A stretch of DNA of 64,000 nucleotides from Nocardia crassostreae (GTDB taxonomy: Bacteria; Actinomycetota; Actinomycetes; Mycobacteriales; Mycobacteriaceae). The notes beneath the pieces were generated by a model. It was given only the letters and a program-made list of their open reading frames with translations. It had not been told where the DNA came from and ran no database searches. The position numbers were made by a program, and so were the translations under genes. The stretch is from assembly GCF_001613405.1 (NCBI RefSeq), contig NZ_BDCH01000025.1, positions 186,001 through 250,000 on the forward strand, in the 5' to 3' direction. Position 1 is the stretch's first letter. Every line of letters begins with the position of its first letter. Positions 1 to 8,757 of this stretch are shown piece after piece.

Positions 1-164
1 TGCCCGATCCCGCCATCACCACCGACATTCTGATCCGGTTGCGCGAGCACGACATCCGGGTCGACGAGATCAATGTCTCCAAGCCCAGCCTGGACGAGGT
101 GTTCTTCGCACTCACCGGCCATGGCGCGAACGACGAGAACGACACCGAAAAGAGCGCGGCATGA
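1..164 (+). CDS. ABC transporter ATP-binding protein, DrrA type (C-terminal part only)
   Basis: Only the last 53 codons are in the window; the reading frame enters at base 3 and ends with TGA at 162-164. The visible C-terminus contains SLDEVFFALTGH, the usual ending of daunorubicin/DrrA-type ATPases that energise small drug or lipid exporters. The stop overlaps the ATG of the downstream permease (ATGA), so the two are almost certainly one transcription and translation unit and form one transporter. The nucleotide-binding motifs lie outside the window, so the assignment rests on this C-terminal signature and the neighbour. Confidence 0.8.
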   Translation, partial: PDPAITTDILIRLREHDIRVDEINVSKPSLDEVFFALTGHGANDENDTEKSAA

Positions 165-1000
165 CCACGACACTCACCGCCCCCGCCGGGCGGCACGCGG
201 CGGCCCCGGCCCCGATTCCGGCGGTCAGCAATCGCATTCCGCTGCGGCAGACCCTGGCCAATTCGTTCACCATGGCCTACCGCGGCATTCTCAAGATCAA
301 GCACAATCCGGAGCAGCTGTTCGACGTCACGGTGCAGCCGATCCTGTTCACGGCGCTGTTCGCCTATATCTTCGGCGGCGCCATCGGCGGCAGCGTGCAG
401 AATTATCTGCCCGTCCTGATTCCCGGCATTCTGGTGCAGACGGTCGTGCTGACCTCCGTGGTCACCGGCACGCAGCTGCGCGAGGATATGGACAAGGGCG
501 TGTTCGACCGGTTCAAATCGCTGCCCATCGCCCGCATTTCGGCGCTGGCGGGCGCCCTGCTCGCCGATATGGTGCGCTACGGCCTGGCGACCGTGCTCAC
601 CCTCGCCGTGGGCATGATCCTCGGCTACCGGCCGCACGGCGGCGTCCTGGCGGTCATCGTGGCCGGTCTGGTCGTGGTGTTCTGCTCGTTCGCGGTGAGC
701 TGGATCTGGGCGCTGGTCGGCGTCACGGGTAAGAGCGCGTCCGGGGTGCAGGGCATCTCGATGATGATCATGTTCCCGCTGACCTTCATGTCCGGCGCGT
801 TCGCCCTGGTGTCCACCATGCCGGGCTGGATGCAGGGCTTGAACAAGGTGAATCCGGTGTACTACATGGTCAATACCGCCAGGGACCTCATGAACGACGG
901 CGCGTACACCGCCAATCTCGTCTGGTCGCTGCTCGGTTCGATCGTGGTGATCGCGATCTTCGCACCGCTCACCGTGCGGGCCTACATGCGGCGCGCCTGA
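161..1000 (+). CDS. ABC-2 type transporter permease, DrrB type
   Basis: A 279-aa integral membrane protein with about six hydrophobic segments, the first around residues 60-85 and the last near 250-270, and a short soluble N-terminus rich in Ala/Pro. The arrangement (LFDVTVQPILFTALFAYIFG near the first helix, a later conserved MSGAFALVSTMPGW loop) matches the DrrB branch of ABC-2 permeases that export drugs or glycolipids. It overlaps the ATPase gene by 4 bases. The substrate cannot be read from sequence; in actinomycetes such pairs often give low-level drug export. The gene ends just before a strong hairpin at 1021-1054. Confidence 0.85.
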   Translation: MTTTLTAPAGRHAAAPAPIPAVSNRIPLRQTLANSFTMAYRGILKIKHNPEQLFDVTVQPILFTALFAYIFGGAIGGSVQNYLPVLIPGILVQTVVLTSVVTGTQLREDMDKGVFDRFKSLPIARISALAGALLADMVRYGLATVLTLAVGMILGYRPHGGVLAVIVAGLVVVFCSFAVSWIWALVGVTGKSASGVQGISMMIMFPLTFMSGAFALVSTMPGWMQGLNKVNPVYYMVNTARDLMNDGAYTANLVWSLLGSIVVIAIFAPLTVRAYMRRA

Positions 1001-1020
1001 ACCGCCGAAATATCGAAAGA

Positions 1021-1054
1021 CGAAGCCCGCCTCAGGAAACCGGGGCGGGCTTCG
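1021..1054. terminator. Bidirectional hairpin between convergent genes
   Basis: A perfect 11-bp stem, CGAAGCCCGCC (1021-1031) pairing with GGCGGGCTTCG (1044-1054), lies between the exporter operon on + and the SARP gene on -. It can serve both strands. No long U tract follows, which is common for actinobacterial terminators. Confidence 0.7.
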
Positions 1055-1073
1055 TGCTGTCCGGATCGTGGGT

Positions 1074-4000
1074 TCAGTGGCTTTCGTGGAATTCGCCGAG
1101 CAGTTCCATGACTCGCGCGGCGGCCGGTCTGCGCCCCACCCGCGCCACCGCGTTCCGGGCCGCGGCCAGGCGTTCCGCGCCCACCGTCGCGCGGTGCAGC
1201 TCGTAGTGGCGGTCCAGGCGCATGGACGGATAGTCCTGGCGGGCGACCACTCTCGGCGCCAGGGCCAGCAGTTCCAGTGCCGTCTCGCGGTTTTCGCCGG
1301 TGGCGAGCAGATAGGTACCGAGCGCGCAGGCCACCCCGCCGATCTGGGGTAGATCCCGGAACTGGCCCAGGCGCGGAATGGCCAGCTCGACCAGCTCCCG
1401 GACCAGCTTGTGCACCTCGGTGGCCCGGCCGTGCAGAATGTGCGCGTCGACCACCACGGCGCCGAACATGACATCGCCCGGGCCGGGCGTGATCGCGCCG
1501 TGCGGCCAGCCGATCTGGGCCAGCACCTGCCGGTAGCGCCGCAGACCGGAATCGATATCGCCTTCCGCCAGTTCGATTTCCGCCAGTCCGGCCACGACCG
1601 CGGCGCGGCGATGATTGGGCTCGCCGCCCGCGTAGGTCCCGGTGGGTGACAGTCCGACCACGCCCAGGGCGGGCTCGAGCTCGCGGCGCGCCGTCACGGT
1701 ATCGCCCATACCGGTCAGGGACAGGGCGAGCAGGCTGCGGATCTCGACCGACTCCTCATAGGCCCGCAACCGGTGCAGCAATTCGGCCGCACGCCGGTAG
1801 TAGTCCACGGATTCGGCATACCGCGCCGTCTGCCCGTACATGCTGCCCAGATGCTGCGACACCATGGCGGTGCCCCAGGCGTCCTCGGTGCTGCCGGATG
1901 CCATGGCGCGCACCGCATCCCGGATGGAACCGTGCACATCACCGGCATTCTCGCGCAGATTGGCGCGCAGCAGCAGCGCCGTCTCCCGGGTACTGCGATC
2001 GGCCGAGCGGGTGCCGTCGCCGAGGTAGCGCGCCAGCCCGAATCCGCCCGCACGCACCGGCAGCGTCGCCAGCCCGCCGACATAGCGGAACACCGGGGTG
2101 ATCGAGGCACTCGAGCGCAGGGCCCGCCGGATCCGCGCCCGCACCGTCCCCACCAGACGCGGGTTGTCGTCCATGTAGATCAGATGCAACGACACCACCA
2201 GCTGTCCGAAGATCTGCAGGTCGGCCTCGATCTCGGTGAGCGGACCGGAACGCAGCGGCAGCGCCAGATAGCGCGGCGCCCAGTTGATCAATTCCATATG
2301 CGCGCCACGGATGACCCACAGTCCGGCCAGCACCGGGAATACGGCGTGCGCGGTGTCGAGGTCCTCGCGTTCGACGGCATCGCGCAGGACGGCGACGAGA
2401 TTGTCGAGCTCGGCCGCGGTGGTCAGCACCGCCCGCACCTGTTCCCCCGTCGGGTACCGGGTGGCCGCCTCGAGCGCGAAGCCCTTGGCCCAGGCCGACA
2501 TTCGGTCCATCACCCGCTCCGCCTCGCCGGTGAACCCGAGTTGTTCCTCGCCGAATTCGCGGACGGTCTCCAGCATGCGGTAGCGCACGCCCTCGTCCGC
2601 GTCCGGATCCGCTTCCAGCACGGTCAGCAGCGATTGCCCGACCAGGCCCTCGATCGCCGACTCGGCATCGGCGATCTCGGGTCCGGCAATGACGGTCTCG
2701 GCGGCGCGCAAGGTGAATCCCGCCGGGAACCGGCACAGGCGGCGCAGCGCCACCCGCTGCTGTTCGTCGAGCAGGTTCCAGCTCCACTCGATCACCGCGT
2801 GCAGGGTGCGATGCCGCTGCGGCGAACTGCGATCTCCGCTGCGCAGCAGGGCGAATCGGTGTTCGATCCGGGTCTCGATCTCCTCCACGCTCATGGTCCG
2901 CACCCGTGCCGCCGCCAATTCGATGGCCAGCGGCAGCCCGTCGATGGTGTGACACAGCCGCGCCACCACCTCCGGATCCAGCCGCACCGACGGCCGCACC
3001 GCCCGGGCCCGCGCCGCGAACAGCTCGGTGGCGGGCGATCCGGCCGGGTCGATGGTCAACGGCGGCAATGGATACACGGTCTCGGCCGTGATCTCCAAGG
3101 GCGCCCGGCTGGTGGTCAGCACGGTCAGCTGATCGCTGACGCCCACCAGATCCGCGGCCACCTCCGCCACCGCGTCGATCACATGCTCGCAGTTGTCGAG
3201 AATCAGCAGCATCGGCCGCGAGGCCAGCACCTCCCGCAACCGCCGCCGCGAATCGTGCGACCCCACCGGCCGCAGCACATTGGTGTCCCGGGACAGCTCA
3301 CCGATCCCGAGCGTCGCCCCGATGGCCGCCTCCACCTCGGCCCGCGACCGATCACCCCCACCCGGATCCACCCGCACCGACGCCAACTCCACCAGCACCA
3401 CCGAATTCTCCCCCGCCAGCCGCGCCCCCAACTCGTTGACGACCCGCGTCTTCCCGGTCCCGCCCGGCCCCAGCACGGTCGTCACCCGCGACCGCCGCAG
3501 CACTGCCTCCAGCGCGTCCAGATCCGCTTCGCGCCCCAGCAGGGGATTCGGCGCGGCCCGCAACCCCACCGCCCACGCCGCCGTCTCGCCCGTCCGCTCC
3601 GGCTCCCCCGAATAACCCTGAGCCACGACATAACTCGCGCCCACCTCACCAGATGTCCGCACTCCGGGCAGGAACGAGCCCGCAGCCGTCACCGAATCGC
3701 CCGCGCCCTGCCGCTGACCGGCGTCGGCGCGCCCCGCCGAGCCGCGCTGTCCCGCAGCGTGATCCGATCCACCCGGCGCGGGCGGCGCCGCCTGTCCGTC
3801 CGGTACGGGCGCGGGGCTCGCCATCTCCGTCCCGGACCCGCCGCTGGCCGAAGCGCCGCGCGCGCCCGGCACTGGCTCGCCGCAGAGAATGGCGGCGTTC
3901 ATGGCGACGAGGGCGGGTCCCGGATCCACACCGAGGTGGTCCAGCAGGTGGGTGCGGAGGGCGGCGAAGACCTCCAGGGCTTCGTTGGCGCGACCGGACG

Positions 4001-4664
4001 CGACGAGCAGTCGCATCAAGGTGGCGTGGGCCGGTTCGTCCATCGGGTTGGCGGCCACCTCGCGGCGGGCCAGCTCGAGCGCTCCGGGGAGGTCGCCGCA
4101 GGCTTCGCGGGCGGACAGTTCCAAGGCGTCGAGGGCGCGTCGACGGGTTTCCGCGAGCCGGGTGAGCTCGTCGCCGACCGGACCGGAGGGCAGATCGGCG
4201 GCCGGGTCGCCGCGCCAGAGGGTGCGGGCGGCGGCGATCAGCGCCAGGCAGGTGTCGAAGTCTCCGGCGGTATCGGCTTGGCGCGCTTGCTTTTCCAGTT
4301 GCCCGGCGAGGGTCAGGTCGACTTGGTCGGGGGCGAGCATGAGGCGGTAACCGGCCGGGCCGATTTCCAGGGCTCCCTCCGGGAGCGCCGTGCGGAGCCG
4401 GGAGACCTGGGTGTGCAGGGCGTTCATCGGGGCGCGCGGCGGATCCTCGCCCCAGATGTCGTCGATGAGGGCCTGGGCGCTGCGGCTGCGGCCGGGATGG
4501 GTGGCGAGGGCGGCGACCAGCAGGCGGGAGCGGGTTCCGGGTACGGGTGCGAGCGCACCGTCGCGGCGCAGGGCGACCTCACCGAGAAGGACCACCAGGA
4601 CCGAGTCGCCTGCGGGTGCGAAGCGGGCGCTGCCGCCGCTCGAGCTGCCTGTTCGCGAATACAT
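1074..4664 (-). CDS. AfsR/SARP-like regulator: BTAD + NB-ARC-type ATPase + TPR-like tail
   Basis: Large transcriptional regulator, 1196 aa from the ATG at 4664. A winged-helix/OmpR-like DNA-binding part lies at about residues 25-105, followed by a bacterial transcriptional activation domain (about 110-260), a Pro/Gly/Ala-rich linker, and a STAND/NB-ARC ATPase with Walker A GPGGTGKT (399-406), Walker B-like LLILDNCEHV and sensor-like LTTSRAPLEI. The helical C-terminal half has TPR-like character. Known relatives (AfsR-type SARPs) switch on secondary metabolism or stress operons. The start is uncertain: the frame is open further upstream, but that would overlap the divergent SRPBCC gene; an internal GTG is also possible. 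No biosynthetic cluster lies beside it here, so the target is unknown. Confidence 0.85.
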   Translation of the reverse strand: MYSRTGSSSGGSARFAPAGDSVLVVLLGEVALRRDGALAPVPGTRSRLLVAALATHPGRSRSAQALIDDIWGEDPPRAPMNALHTQVSRLRTALPEGALEIGPAGYRLMLAPDQVDLTLAGQLEKQARQADTAGDFDTCLALIAAARTLWRGDPAADLPSGPVGDELTRLAETRRRALDALELSAREACGDLPGALELARREVAANPMDEPAHATLMRLLVASGRANEALEVFAALRTHLLDHLGVDPGPALVAMNAAILCGEPVPGARGASASGGSGTEMASPAPVPDGQAAPPAPGGSDHAAGQRGSAGRADAGQRQGAGDSVTAAGSFLPGVRTSGEVGASYVVAQGYSGEPERTGETAAWAVGLRAAPNPLLGREADLDALEAVLRRSRVTTVLGPGGTGKTRVVNELGARLAGENSVVLVELASVRVDPGGGDRSRAEVEAAIGATLGIGELSRDTNVLRPVGSHDSRRRLREVLASRPMLLILDNCEHVIDAVAEVAADLVGVSDQLTVLTTSRAPLEITAETVYPLPPLTIDPAGSPATELFAARARAVRPSVRLDPEVVARLCHTIDGLPLAIELAAARVRTMSVEEIETRIEHRFALLRSGDRSSPQRHRTLHAVIEWSWNLLDEQQRVALRRLCRFPAGFTLRAAETVIAGPEIADAESAIEGLVGQSLLTVLEADPDADEGVRYRMLETVREFGEEQLGFTGEAERVMDRMSAWAKGFALEAATRYPTGEQVRAVLTTAAELDNLVAVLRDAVEREDLDTAHAVFPVLAGLWVIRGAHMELINWAPRYLALPLRSGPLTEIEADLQIFGQLVVSLHLIYMDDNPRLVGTVRARIRRALRSSASITPVFRYVGGLATLPVRAGGFGLARYLGDGTRSADRSTRETALLLRANLRENAGDVHGSIRDAVRAMASGSTEDAWGTAMVSQHLGSMYGQTARYAESVDYYRRAAELLHRLRAYEESVEIRSLLALSLTGMGDTVTARRELEPALGVVGLSPTGTYAGGEPNHRRAAVVAGLAEIELAEGDIDSGLRRYRQVLAQIGWPHGAITPGPGDVMFGAVVVDAHILHGRATEVHKLVRELVELAIPRLGQFRDLPQIGGVACALGTYLLATGENRETALELLALAPRVVARQDYPSMRLDRHYELHRATVGAERLAAARNAVARVGRRPAAARVMELLGEFHESH

Positions 4665-4743
4665 TCCTCGCCAATCGTAGGTGAGCGGTGCGAGCACTGC
4701 CGGATTCGCCGGATCCAGGGGTGTGGTCGCATACGCTTTGTGC

Positions 4744-5199
4744 ATGGCCGAATTCGACATCCACCGGGAAACGGTCATCAAGGCCGAACCGGAGCAGGTC
4801 CAAGCCCTCATCGACGACTTCCACCAGTGGCGCAAATGGTCGCCGTGGGAGGACACGGACCCGAATATGGAGCGCGTCTACAGTGGGGCCGATCGGGGCA
4901 TCGGCGCACGTTATTTTTGGAGCGGCAATCGCAAGGCCGGGCGCGGCGATATGGAGATCACCTCCGCCACGCACGATGCCATCAGCATCAAACTGCATTT
5001 CGAGAAGCCGTGGAAGGCCACCAACCAGGTCACCTTCGAATTCCGGCCGGAGCAGGGCGGGACCGGGGTCACCTGGCGGATGACCGGGCAGCAGAGCGGG
5101 GCGATGGCCTTGCTCGGCAAGCTGTATCCCATCGATCGCCTGGTGGGTCCGGATTTCGAGAAGGGGCTCGCCCAGCTCAAGGCCGCCGCCGAATCCTGA
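4744..5199 (+). CDS. SRPBCC family protein (START/Bet v1-like)
   Basis: 151 aa. The beginning (EFDIHRETVIKAEPEQVQALIDDFHQWRKWSPWEDTDP, in parts) and the later GTGVTWRMTGQQSG strand fit the SRPBCC helix-grip fold, which forms a hydrophobic ligand cavity. The start was placed at the ATG at 4744 because upstream in-frame codons would run into the promoter of the divergent SARP gene and residue 2 onward matches the family. Members bind lipids, polyketides or other hydrophobic compounds, and many are of unknown role. It lies 38 bases upstream of menA and could share its transcript. Confidence 0.8.
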   Translation: MAEFDIHRETVIKAEPEQVQALIDDFHQWRKWSPWEDTDPNMERVYSGADRGIGARYFWSGNRKAGRGDMEITSATHDAISIKLHFEKPWKATNQVTFEFRPEQGGTGVTWRMTGQQSGAMALLGKLYPIDRLVGPDFEKGLAQLKAAAES

Positions 5200-5237
5200 G
5201 CGTGCCCCCGCGCCGAACCGCGCACTAGGCTGCCGTC

Positions 5238-6107
5238 ATGACTACAGCAGCACAGTGGATCGAGGGCGCTCGGCCGCGCACACTTCCGAATGCGATCGCC
5301 CCGGTCCTGGTGGGGACGGGGGCGGCCGCATCGATCGACGGCGCGGTCTGGTGGAAAGCGGTGCTTTGCCTGCTGCTTTCGCTGTCCCTGATCATCGGCG
5401 TGAACTACGCCAACGACTACTCCGACGGTATTCGCGGCACCGACGACGAGCGGGTGGGCCCGCTGCGCCTGGTCGGTTCCAAACTGGCCAGTCCGGCCGC
5501 GGTGCGCAATGCGGCCATCGGCTGTCTGACGCTGGGCGCGGTGATCGGACTGGTCCTGACCGCCACCTCCGCCTGGTGGCTGCTGCTGGTGGGCGCGGCC
5601 TGCCTGGCCGGGGCCTGGTTCTACAGCGGCGGCCGGAACTCGTACGGGTACAGCGGTTTCGGCGAGATCGCGGTCTTCGTGTTCTTCGGCCTGGTGGCGG
5701 TGCTGGGCACCCAGTACGTGCAGGCGGGCACGGTCGATTGGGCCGGGCTGGCCTGCGCGGTGGCGGTCGGTTCGTACTCCAGCGCGGTGCTGGTGACCAA
5801 CAATCTGCGCGATATTCCGACCGACAGCGTGTCCAGTAAGACCACGCTGGCCGTGCGGCTCGGCGATGCCCGCACCCGCACAATGCATCTGGTGCTGATC
5901 GCGGTGCCGTTCGTGGTGACACTGGTGCTGGTGGCCCGCACCCCGTGGGCGCTGGCCGGACTGGTGGCGCTGCCGCTGGCCGTCAAGGCGAACGAGCCGG
6001 TGCGGTCCGGTCAGAACGGGCCGGGTTTGATTCCCGCCCTGGCCGGTACCGGCAAGGCGCTGCTGGTGTGGTCGGTGGCGACCGGTCTGGCGCTGGGCCT
6101 GGCCTGA
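5238..6107 (+). CDS. menA: 1,4-dihydroxy-2-naphthoate polyprenyltransferase
   Basis: 289-aa multi-pass UbiA-family prenyltransferase. It attaches the polyprenyl tail to 1,4-dihydroxy-2-naphthoate, the membrane step of menaquinone synthesis. The two Mg-diphosphate binding motifs are visible: NYANDYSDGIRGTDDERVGP (about residues 55-75) with the NDxxD signature, and a second Asp cluster in NNLRDIPTDSVSSKTTLAVR near 195. About eight to nine hydrophobic segments are present. Its position beside the cytochrome c maturation/heme block resembles the mycobacterial Rv0526-Rv0534 neighbourhood, which also places quinone and cytochrome genes together. A very stable hairpin follows at 6112-6136. Confidence 0.95.
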   Translation: MTTAAQWIEGARPRTLPNAIAPVLVGTGAAASIDGAVWWKAVLCLLLSLSLIIGVNYANDYSDGIRGTDDERVGPLRLVGSKLASPAAVRNAAIGCLTLGAVIGLVLTATSAWWLLLVGAACLAGAWFYSGGRNSYGYSGFGEIAVFVFFGLVAVLGTQYVQAGTVDWAGLACAVAVGSYSSAVLVTNNLRDIPTDSVSSKTTLAVRLGDARTRTMHLVLIAVPFVVTLVLVARTPWALAGLVALPLAVKANEPVRSGQNGPGLIPALAGTGKALLVWSVATGLALGLA

Positions 6108-6111
6108 GATC

Positions 6112-6136
6112 GGGGCGGGGGCCGGGCCCCCGCCCC
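6112..6136. terminator. Bidirectional terminator hairpin
   Basis: Perfect 11-bp G/C stem GGGGCGGGGGC (6112-6122) with GCCCCCGCCCC (6126-6136) and a 3-base loop, between the convergent menA and holin-like genes. Confidence 0.75.
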
Positions 6137-6139
6137 TGC

Positions 6140-6526
6140 TCAGTTCTTCTCGGGAACGAAGACGCCGAGCACCCAGTTCACGATGGAGATGATGATGCCG
6201 CCCCAGACGGCGGCCCAGAATCCGTCCACATGCAGCTGATAGCTGGTGGTCTCGGTGATGACCGAGGTCAGCCACAGCATGAGCGCGTTGATCGCCAGCA
6301 GGAACAGGCCGAGCGTCACGATCACCAGCGGCAGTGACAGCAGCTGCACGAGCGGCTTCACCAGCGCGTTGACAATGGTGAAGATCACGGCCGCGACCGC
6401 GATCACAATGATCTTGCCGGTGGTGGCGTCCTGATCCTCGGGGGCGACGATGGAGATCCCGCCGACCCATTCGGACGCCAGCCAGATGGCGACACCGGTG
6501 ATGAGCAGACGAAGTATGAGCGTCAT
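6140..6526 (-). CDS. Phage-holin-family small membrane protein
   Basis: 128 aa from the ATG at 6526, with four hydrophobic helices (about residues 3-20, 38-60, 64-92, 103-124). The pattern, with IVNALVKPLVQLLSLPL in the second to third helix, matches the phage_holin_4_2/YvlD-type membrane family that is widespread on bacterial chromosomes. No prophage genes surround it, so it is a chromosomal membrane protein of unknown role rather than evidence of a phage. The longer upstream open frame was not used because it lacks family similarity and overlaps the Clp-N gene. Confidence 0.8.
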   Translation of the reverse strand: MTLILRLLITGVAIWLASEWVGGISIVAPEDQDATTGKIIVIAVAAVIFTIVNALVKPLVQLLSLPLVIVTLGLFLLAINALMLWLTSVITETTSYQLHVDGFWAAVWGGIIISIVNWVLGVFVPEKN

Positions 6527-6584
6527 GGCCTCGATCGTAGGGTGAGATCGGTGTCGCGGCCGGGTGGCACACGCCCGATCTCGA

Positions 6585-7172
6585 TCAGGCCGCGCGATCG
6601 AGATGCTTCGACACCGCCGCCCGCAACCCCTGCACCGCCCGCTCGTCGCCGAGCAGCGTGCGGGTGGTCGCATTGGGCGCGCGCAGGATGCCGAGCACGA
6701 TATGCCCGGCCTCGATGCGGCCGTCCTTGCGGGCGAGGGCCTCGCGCAGCGACAGCTCCAGGATCTTCTTGGCATCCCCGGTGAACGGAATATGCCCGAA
6801 GGCCTTGCCTTTACCGCCGCGGAACCGGCCGCGGCGCGGTTCGTCGGCCGGGATGGCGCGTTCGAGGGCGGCCTCGCCGAAGGTGGCCTCCAGGCTTTCC
6901 CGCACGGCGTCGAGGTCGATGCCGATGGAGCGCAGCGCGTCCGCGTCCTCTTGACCGAGGGGTTCGCCGGTCCGCTTGCGCACCAGCGCCTCCCGCACCC
7001 CGGCGGCGGTCAGCCCGTGCTCGCCGAGCAGCTGGGTCAATCCCGTATCGGGTGCGGCCAGTACGCCGAGGAGTACGTGTTCGACGTCGATGGCGGGCGC
7101 GCGCAGTTCGCGTGCTTCCTCCTGCGCGCCCACCACGGCGAATTTGGCTGCCTTGTCGAATCGTTCGAACAT
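6585..7172 (-). CDS. Clp N-terminal (R) domain protein without ATPase
   Basis: 195 aa composed of the double Clp repeat domain: MFERFDKAAKFAVVGAQEEA starts repeat one, and a second LELSLREALARKDGRIEAGH repeat begins near residue 130, each with the EHVLLGVL/GHIVLGIL signature. In ClpC these repeats bind substrates and adaptors; here no AAA+ module follows, so the protein may act as a standalone adaptor, decoy or sensor. Its ATG overlaps the stop of the upstream HTH gene by one base (TGATG), which implies coupled translation and control by the operators at 7397-7441. Confidence 0.88.
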   Translation of the reverse strand: MFERFDKAAKFAVVGAQEEARELRAPAIDVEHVLLGVLAAPDTGLTQLLGEHGLTAAGVREALVRKRTGEPLGQEDADALRSIGIDLDAVRESLEATFGEAALERAIPADEPRRGRFRGGKGKAFGHIPFTGDAKKILELSLREALARKDGRIEAGHIVLGILRAPNATTRTLLGDERAVQGLRAAVSKHLDRAA

Positions 7173-7393
7173 CAGCGGATACCGCCCTTCCGGTTGTACT
7201 TCTGGTGGACCGCCTGCCGGCTGACCTCGAGCGAGTCGGCGATGGCCTGCCAGGACCAGCCCTGTTGCCGGGCATTGGTGACCTGTATGGCTTCGAGCCG
7301 CTCGAGCAACCTGCGCAATGCCAGTACCGCGCGCAGTCCGACCTGCGGGTCGGGGCTGCCCGCGGCGGCCGCCAGAGTCGTTGCTTCACTCAT
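7172..7393 (-). CDS. Small helix-turn-helix regulator of the Clp-N operon
   Basis: 73 aa from the ATG at 7393. The C-terminal two thirds read ARQQGWSWQAIADSLEVSRQ then AVHQKYNRK, a clear homeodomain-like/sigma-4-like helix-turn-helix; the N-terminus is a short helix. The ATG at 7393 was preferred to the one at 7429 because the latter lies inside the second inverted repeat. The gene sits directly behind two copies of TGTCAA-N6-TTGACA and before the Clp-N gene with a one-base overlap, so autoregulation of a two-gene stress operon is the simplest reading. Confidence 0.85.
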   Translation of the reverse strand: MSEATTLAAAAGSPDPQVGLRAVLALRRLLERLEAIQVTNARQQGWSWQAIADSLEVSRQAVHQKYNRKGGIR

Positions 7394-7396
7394 GTA

Positions 7397-7441
7397 TGTC
7401 AATTTAAGTTGACATTCGAGGCGCGTCAACGAAAATTGACA
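7397..7441 (-). promoter_or_regulatory. Twin operator of the HTH/Clp-N operon
   Basis: Two inverted repeats of the same design lie 27 bp apart just upstream of the HTH start: TGTCAA-TTTAAG-TTGACA at 7397-7414 (perfect) and CGTCAA-CGAAAA-TTGACA at 7424-7441 (one end mismatch). A 27-bp spacing is close to two and a half helical turns. They are the likely binding sites of the adjacent HTH protein and overlap the expected promoter. This is seen directly in the sequence; the binding is inferred. Confidence 0.7.
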
Positions 7442-7490
7442 CGTTCGGAAGGCGGTTCGCCGTCAGCGAAAACGACGGACGGGCACCGGT

Positions 7491-7709
7491 TCAGTTCCAC
7501 GGCACGAAGGGTGCGTAGTCGCGCACGTGACCGTCGGCCCAGTCCCACAGCGTGCCCGGGTCGACAATGACGCCGCCCTGCAGCCGCAACCGCCAGCCGC
7601 CCGCTTCCTTCTCCCAGATATCCCCGTCGCGATCGCGGTACAGCCCGAAGGCCACCGGCCCCCACGGATTCATCATGACGCTGACGGCCGAACGCGGATG
7701 CTGACCCAA
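7491..7709 (-). CDS. Small hypothetical protein, Trp-rich
   Basis: 72 aa, with five Trp residues and a compact beta-rich pattern (WEKEAGGWRLRLQGGVIVD). No known domain was recognised and no signal peptide or membrane segment is present. Start is the ATG at 7709; internal methionines about 11 residues in are alternatives. It lies between the Clp-N operon and the divergent XRE regulator. Function unknown. Confidence 0.6.
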   Translation of the reverse strand: MGQHPRSAVSVMMNPWGPVAFGLYRDRDGDIWEKEAGGWRLRLQGGVIVDPGTLWDWADGHVRDYAPFVPWN

Positions 7710-7847
7710 CTCGACTCCTGGATTGTTGTTGTTTCAAACTATTGGAGCAGAACGCGTTACCGCGCACCCCCTCGTCGCCTGACCGTGCGTGGGTCAATCG
7801 AAAACCGCGCTTGTACTTTGAAGCTATACAGGTAAGGTCACCCTAAG

Positions 7848-8720
7848 TTGAATGGAGTTCCCACGTTCGGCGAGTACATTCGCCAGCGCCGCACGATCGC
7901 CAATCTCACCCGTCCGCAACTGGCCTGGCTCGCCAACCTCTCGGTTCCCTATCTCACCAAGATCGAAGGCGGCGCCACTCCGTCCCGCCACGTCATCGAA
8001 TCCCTCAGCACGGCACTGAAACTCCAGCCCGGCGAGTACGAGTACGCCCTGATCCTGGCGGACGGGCCCGCGCCGCGCATCGAACCCGATGCACCCACCG
8101 CGGGCGACCTCGAATACCTGGACCTGCTCAATCCCAAACCCGGCGCGTACGTCTCGTCGACTCTGGACGTGCTGGCGGTCAATACCGCCTACGCGCAGGT
8201 GTTCCCGCAACTGGAGCCGGGCGCCAACATTCTGGAATGGATGGTGCTCAACCCCTTGGCGCGGACGGTCCTGGTGGACTGGATGCGGGAGACGCAGGCG
8301 ACCGTCGGCTGGTTCCGCACGCAGATCGCTCGCAGCGGCGAGGAGGAGCGCTGCCAGGAGATCATCGACGCCTGCATGCGGAGCCCGGAGTTCCCGCTCA
8401 TGTGGCGCAGCGACTCGGTGCTCATCGACCGCAATCACGCCACGCTGGTGCGCGATCCGCAGACCCTGACCATTACCGAATTGCGAATCCTGGTGTGGCA
8501 CACCTCGGCGAGTCTGGGCTCGTGGTCGCTGTTACTGGCGACGACACCCGATCAACCGACGGCGGTCACGCGTCCAGTTGTCCGCGAAAGGCCCGCTATG
8601 TCAAGCCCCGTAAACACATTGGACAATCCGCAGCGACGACGGCGCGAGACATTGCCACCGGGTGACCCGACGCCGACGAAACCACTTCAGCAAATTGATG
8701 GCAAACAACTGCGTGAGTGA
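7848..8720 (+). CDS. XRE/MmyB-like helix-turn-helix regulator
   Basis: 290 aa. An XRE-type HTH occupies about residues 6-62 (FGEYIRQRRTIANLTRPQLA, then SVPYLTKIEGG); the rest matches the MmyB-like ligand-binding domain (EYLDLLNPKPGAYVSSTLDV, later WMVLNPLARTVLVDW). Such proteins are common single regulators in Streptomyces and Nocardia. The start must be the unusual TTG at 7848: the frame is closed by TAA at 7833-7835, and the next in-frame starts would cut into the HTH. GGTAAGG at 7831-7837 is a possible ribosome site. The last 60 residues are Pro/Arg-rich and probably disordered. Confidence 0.85.
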   Translation: MNGVPTFGEYIRQRRTIANLTRPQLAWLANLSVPYLTKIEGGATPSRHVIESLSTALKLQPGEYEYALILADGPAPRIEPDAPTAGDLEYLDLLNPKPGAYVSSTLDVLAVNTAYAQVFPQLEPGANILEWMVLNPLARTVLVDWMRETQATVGWFRTQIARSGEEERCQEIIDACMRSPEFPLMWRSDSVLIDRNHATLVRDPQTLTITELRILVWHTSASLGSWSLLLATTPDQPTAVTRPVVRERPAMSSPVNTLDNPQRRRRETLPPGDPTPTKPLQQIDGKQLRE

Positions 8721-8757
8721 TCAATAGTTCTCACCCCATCGCCGCGCCGTGCGGAAA

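Noticed and set aside
1773..5228. 1151-residue open frame on the plus strand opposite the SARP gene
   Set aside because: It is a codon shadow of the real minus-strand gene in GC-rich DNA: no domain, no ribosome site, and Arg/Gly/His-rich repetitive content.
6140..6526. Prophage remnant suggested by the holin-like gene
   Set aside because: The holin-like family is common on chromosomes and no other phage genes, integrase or att repeats are nearby.
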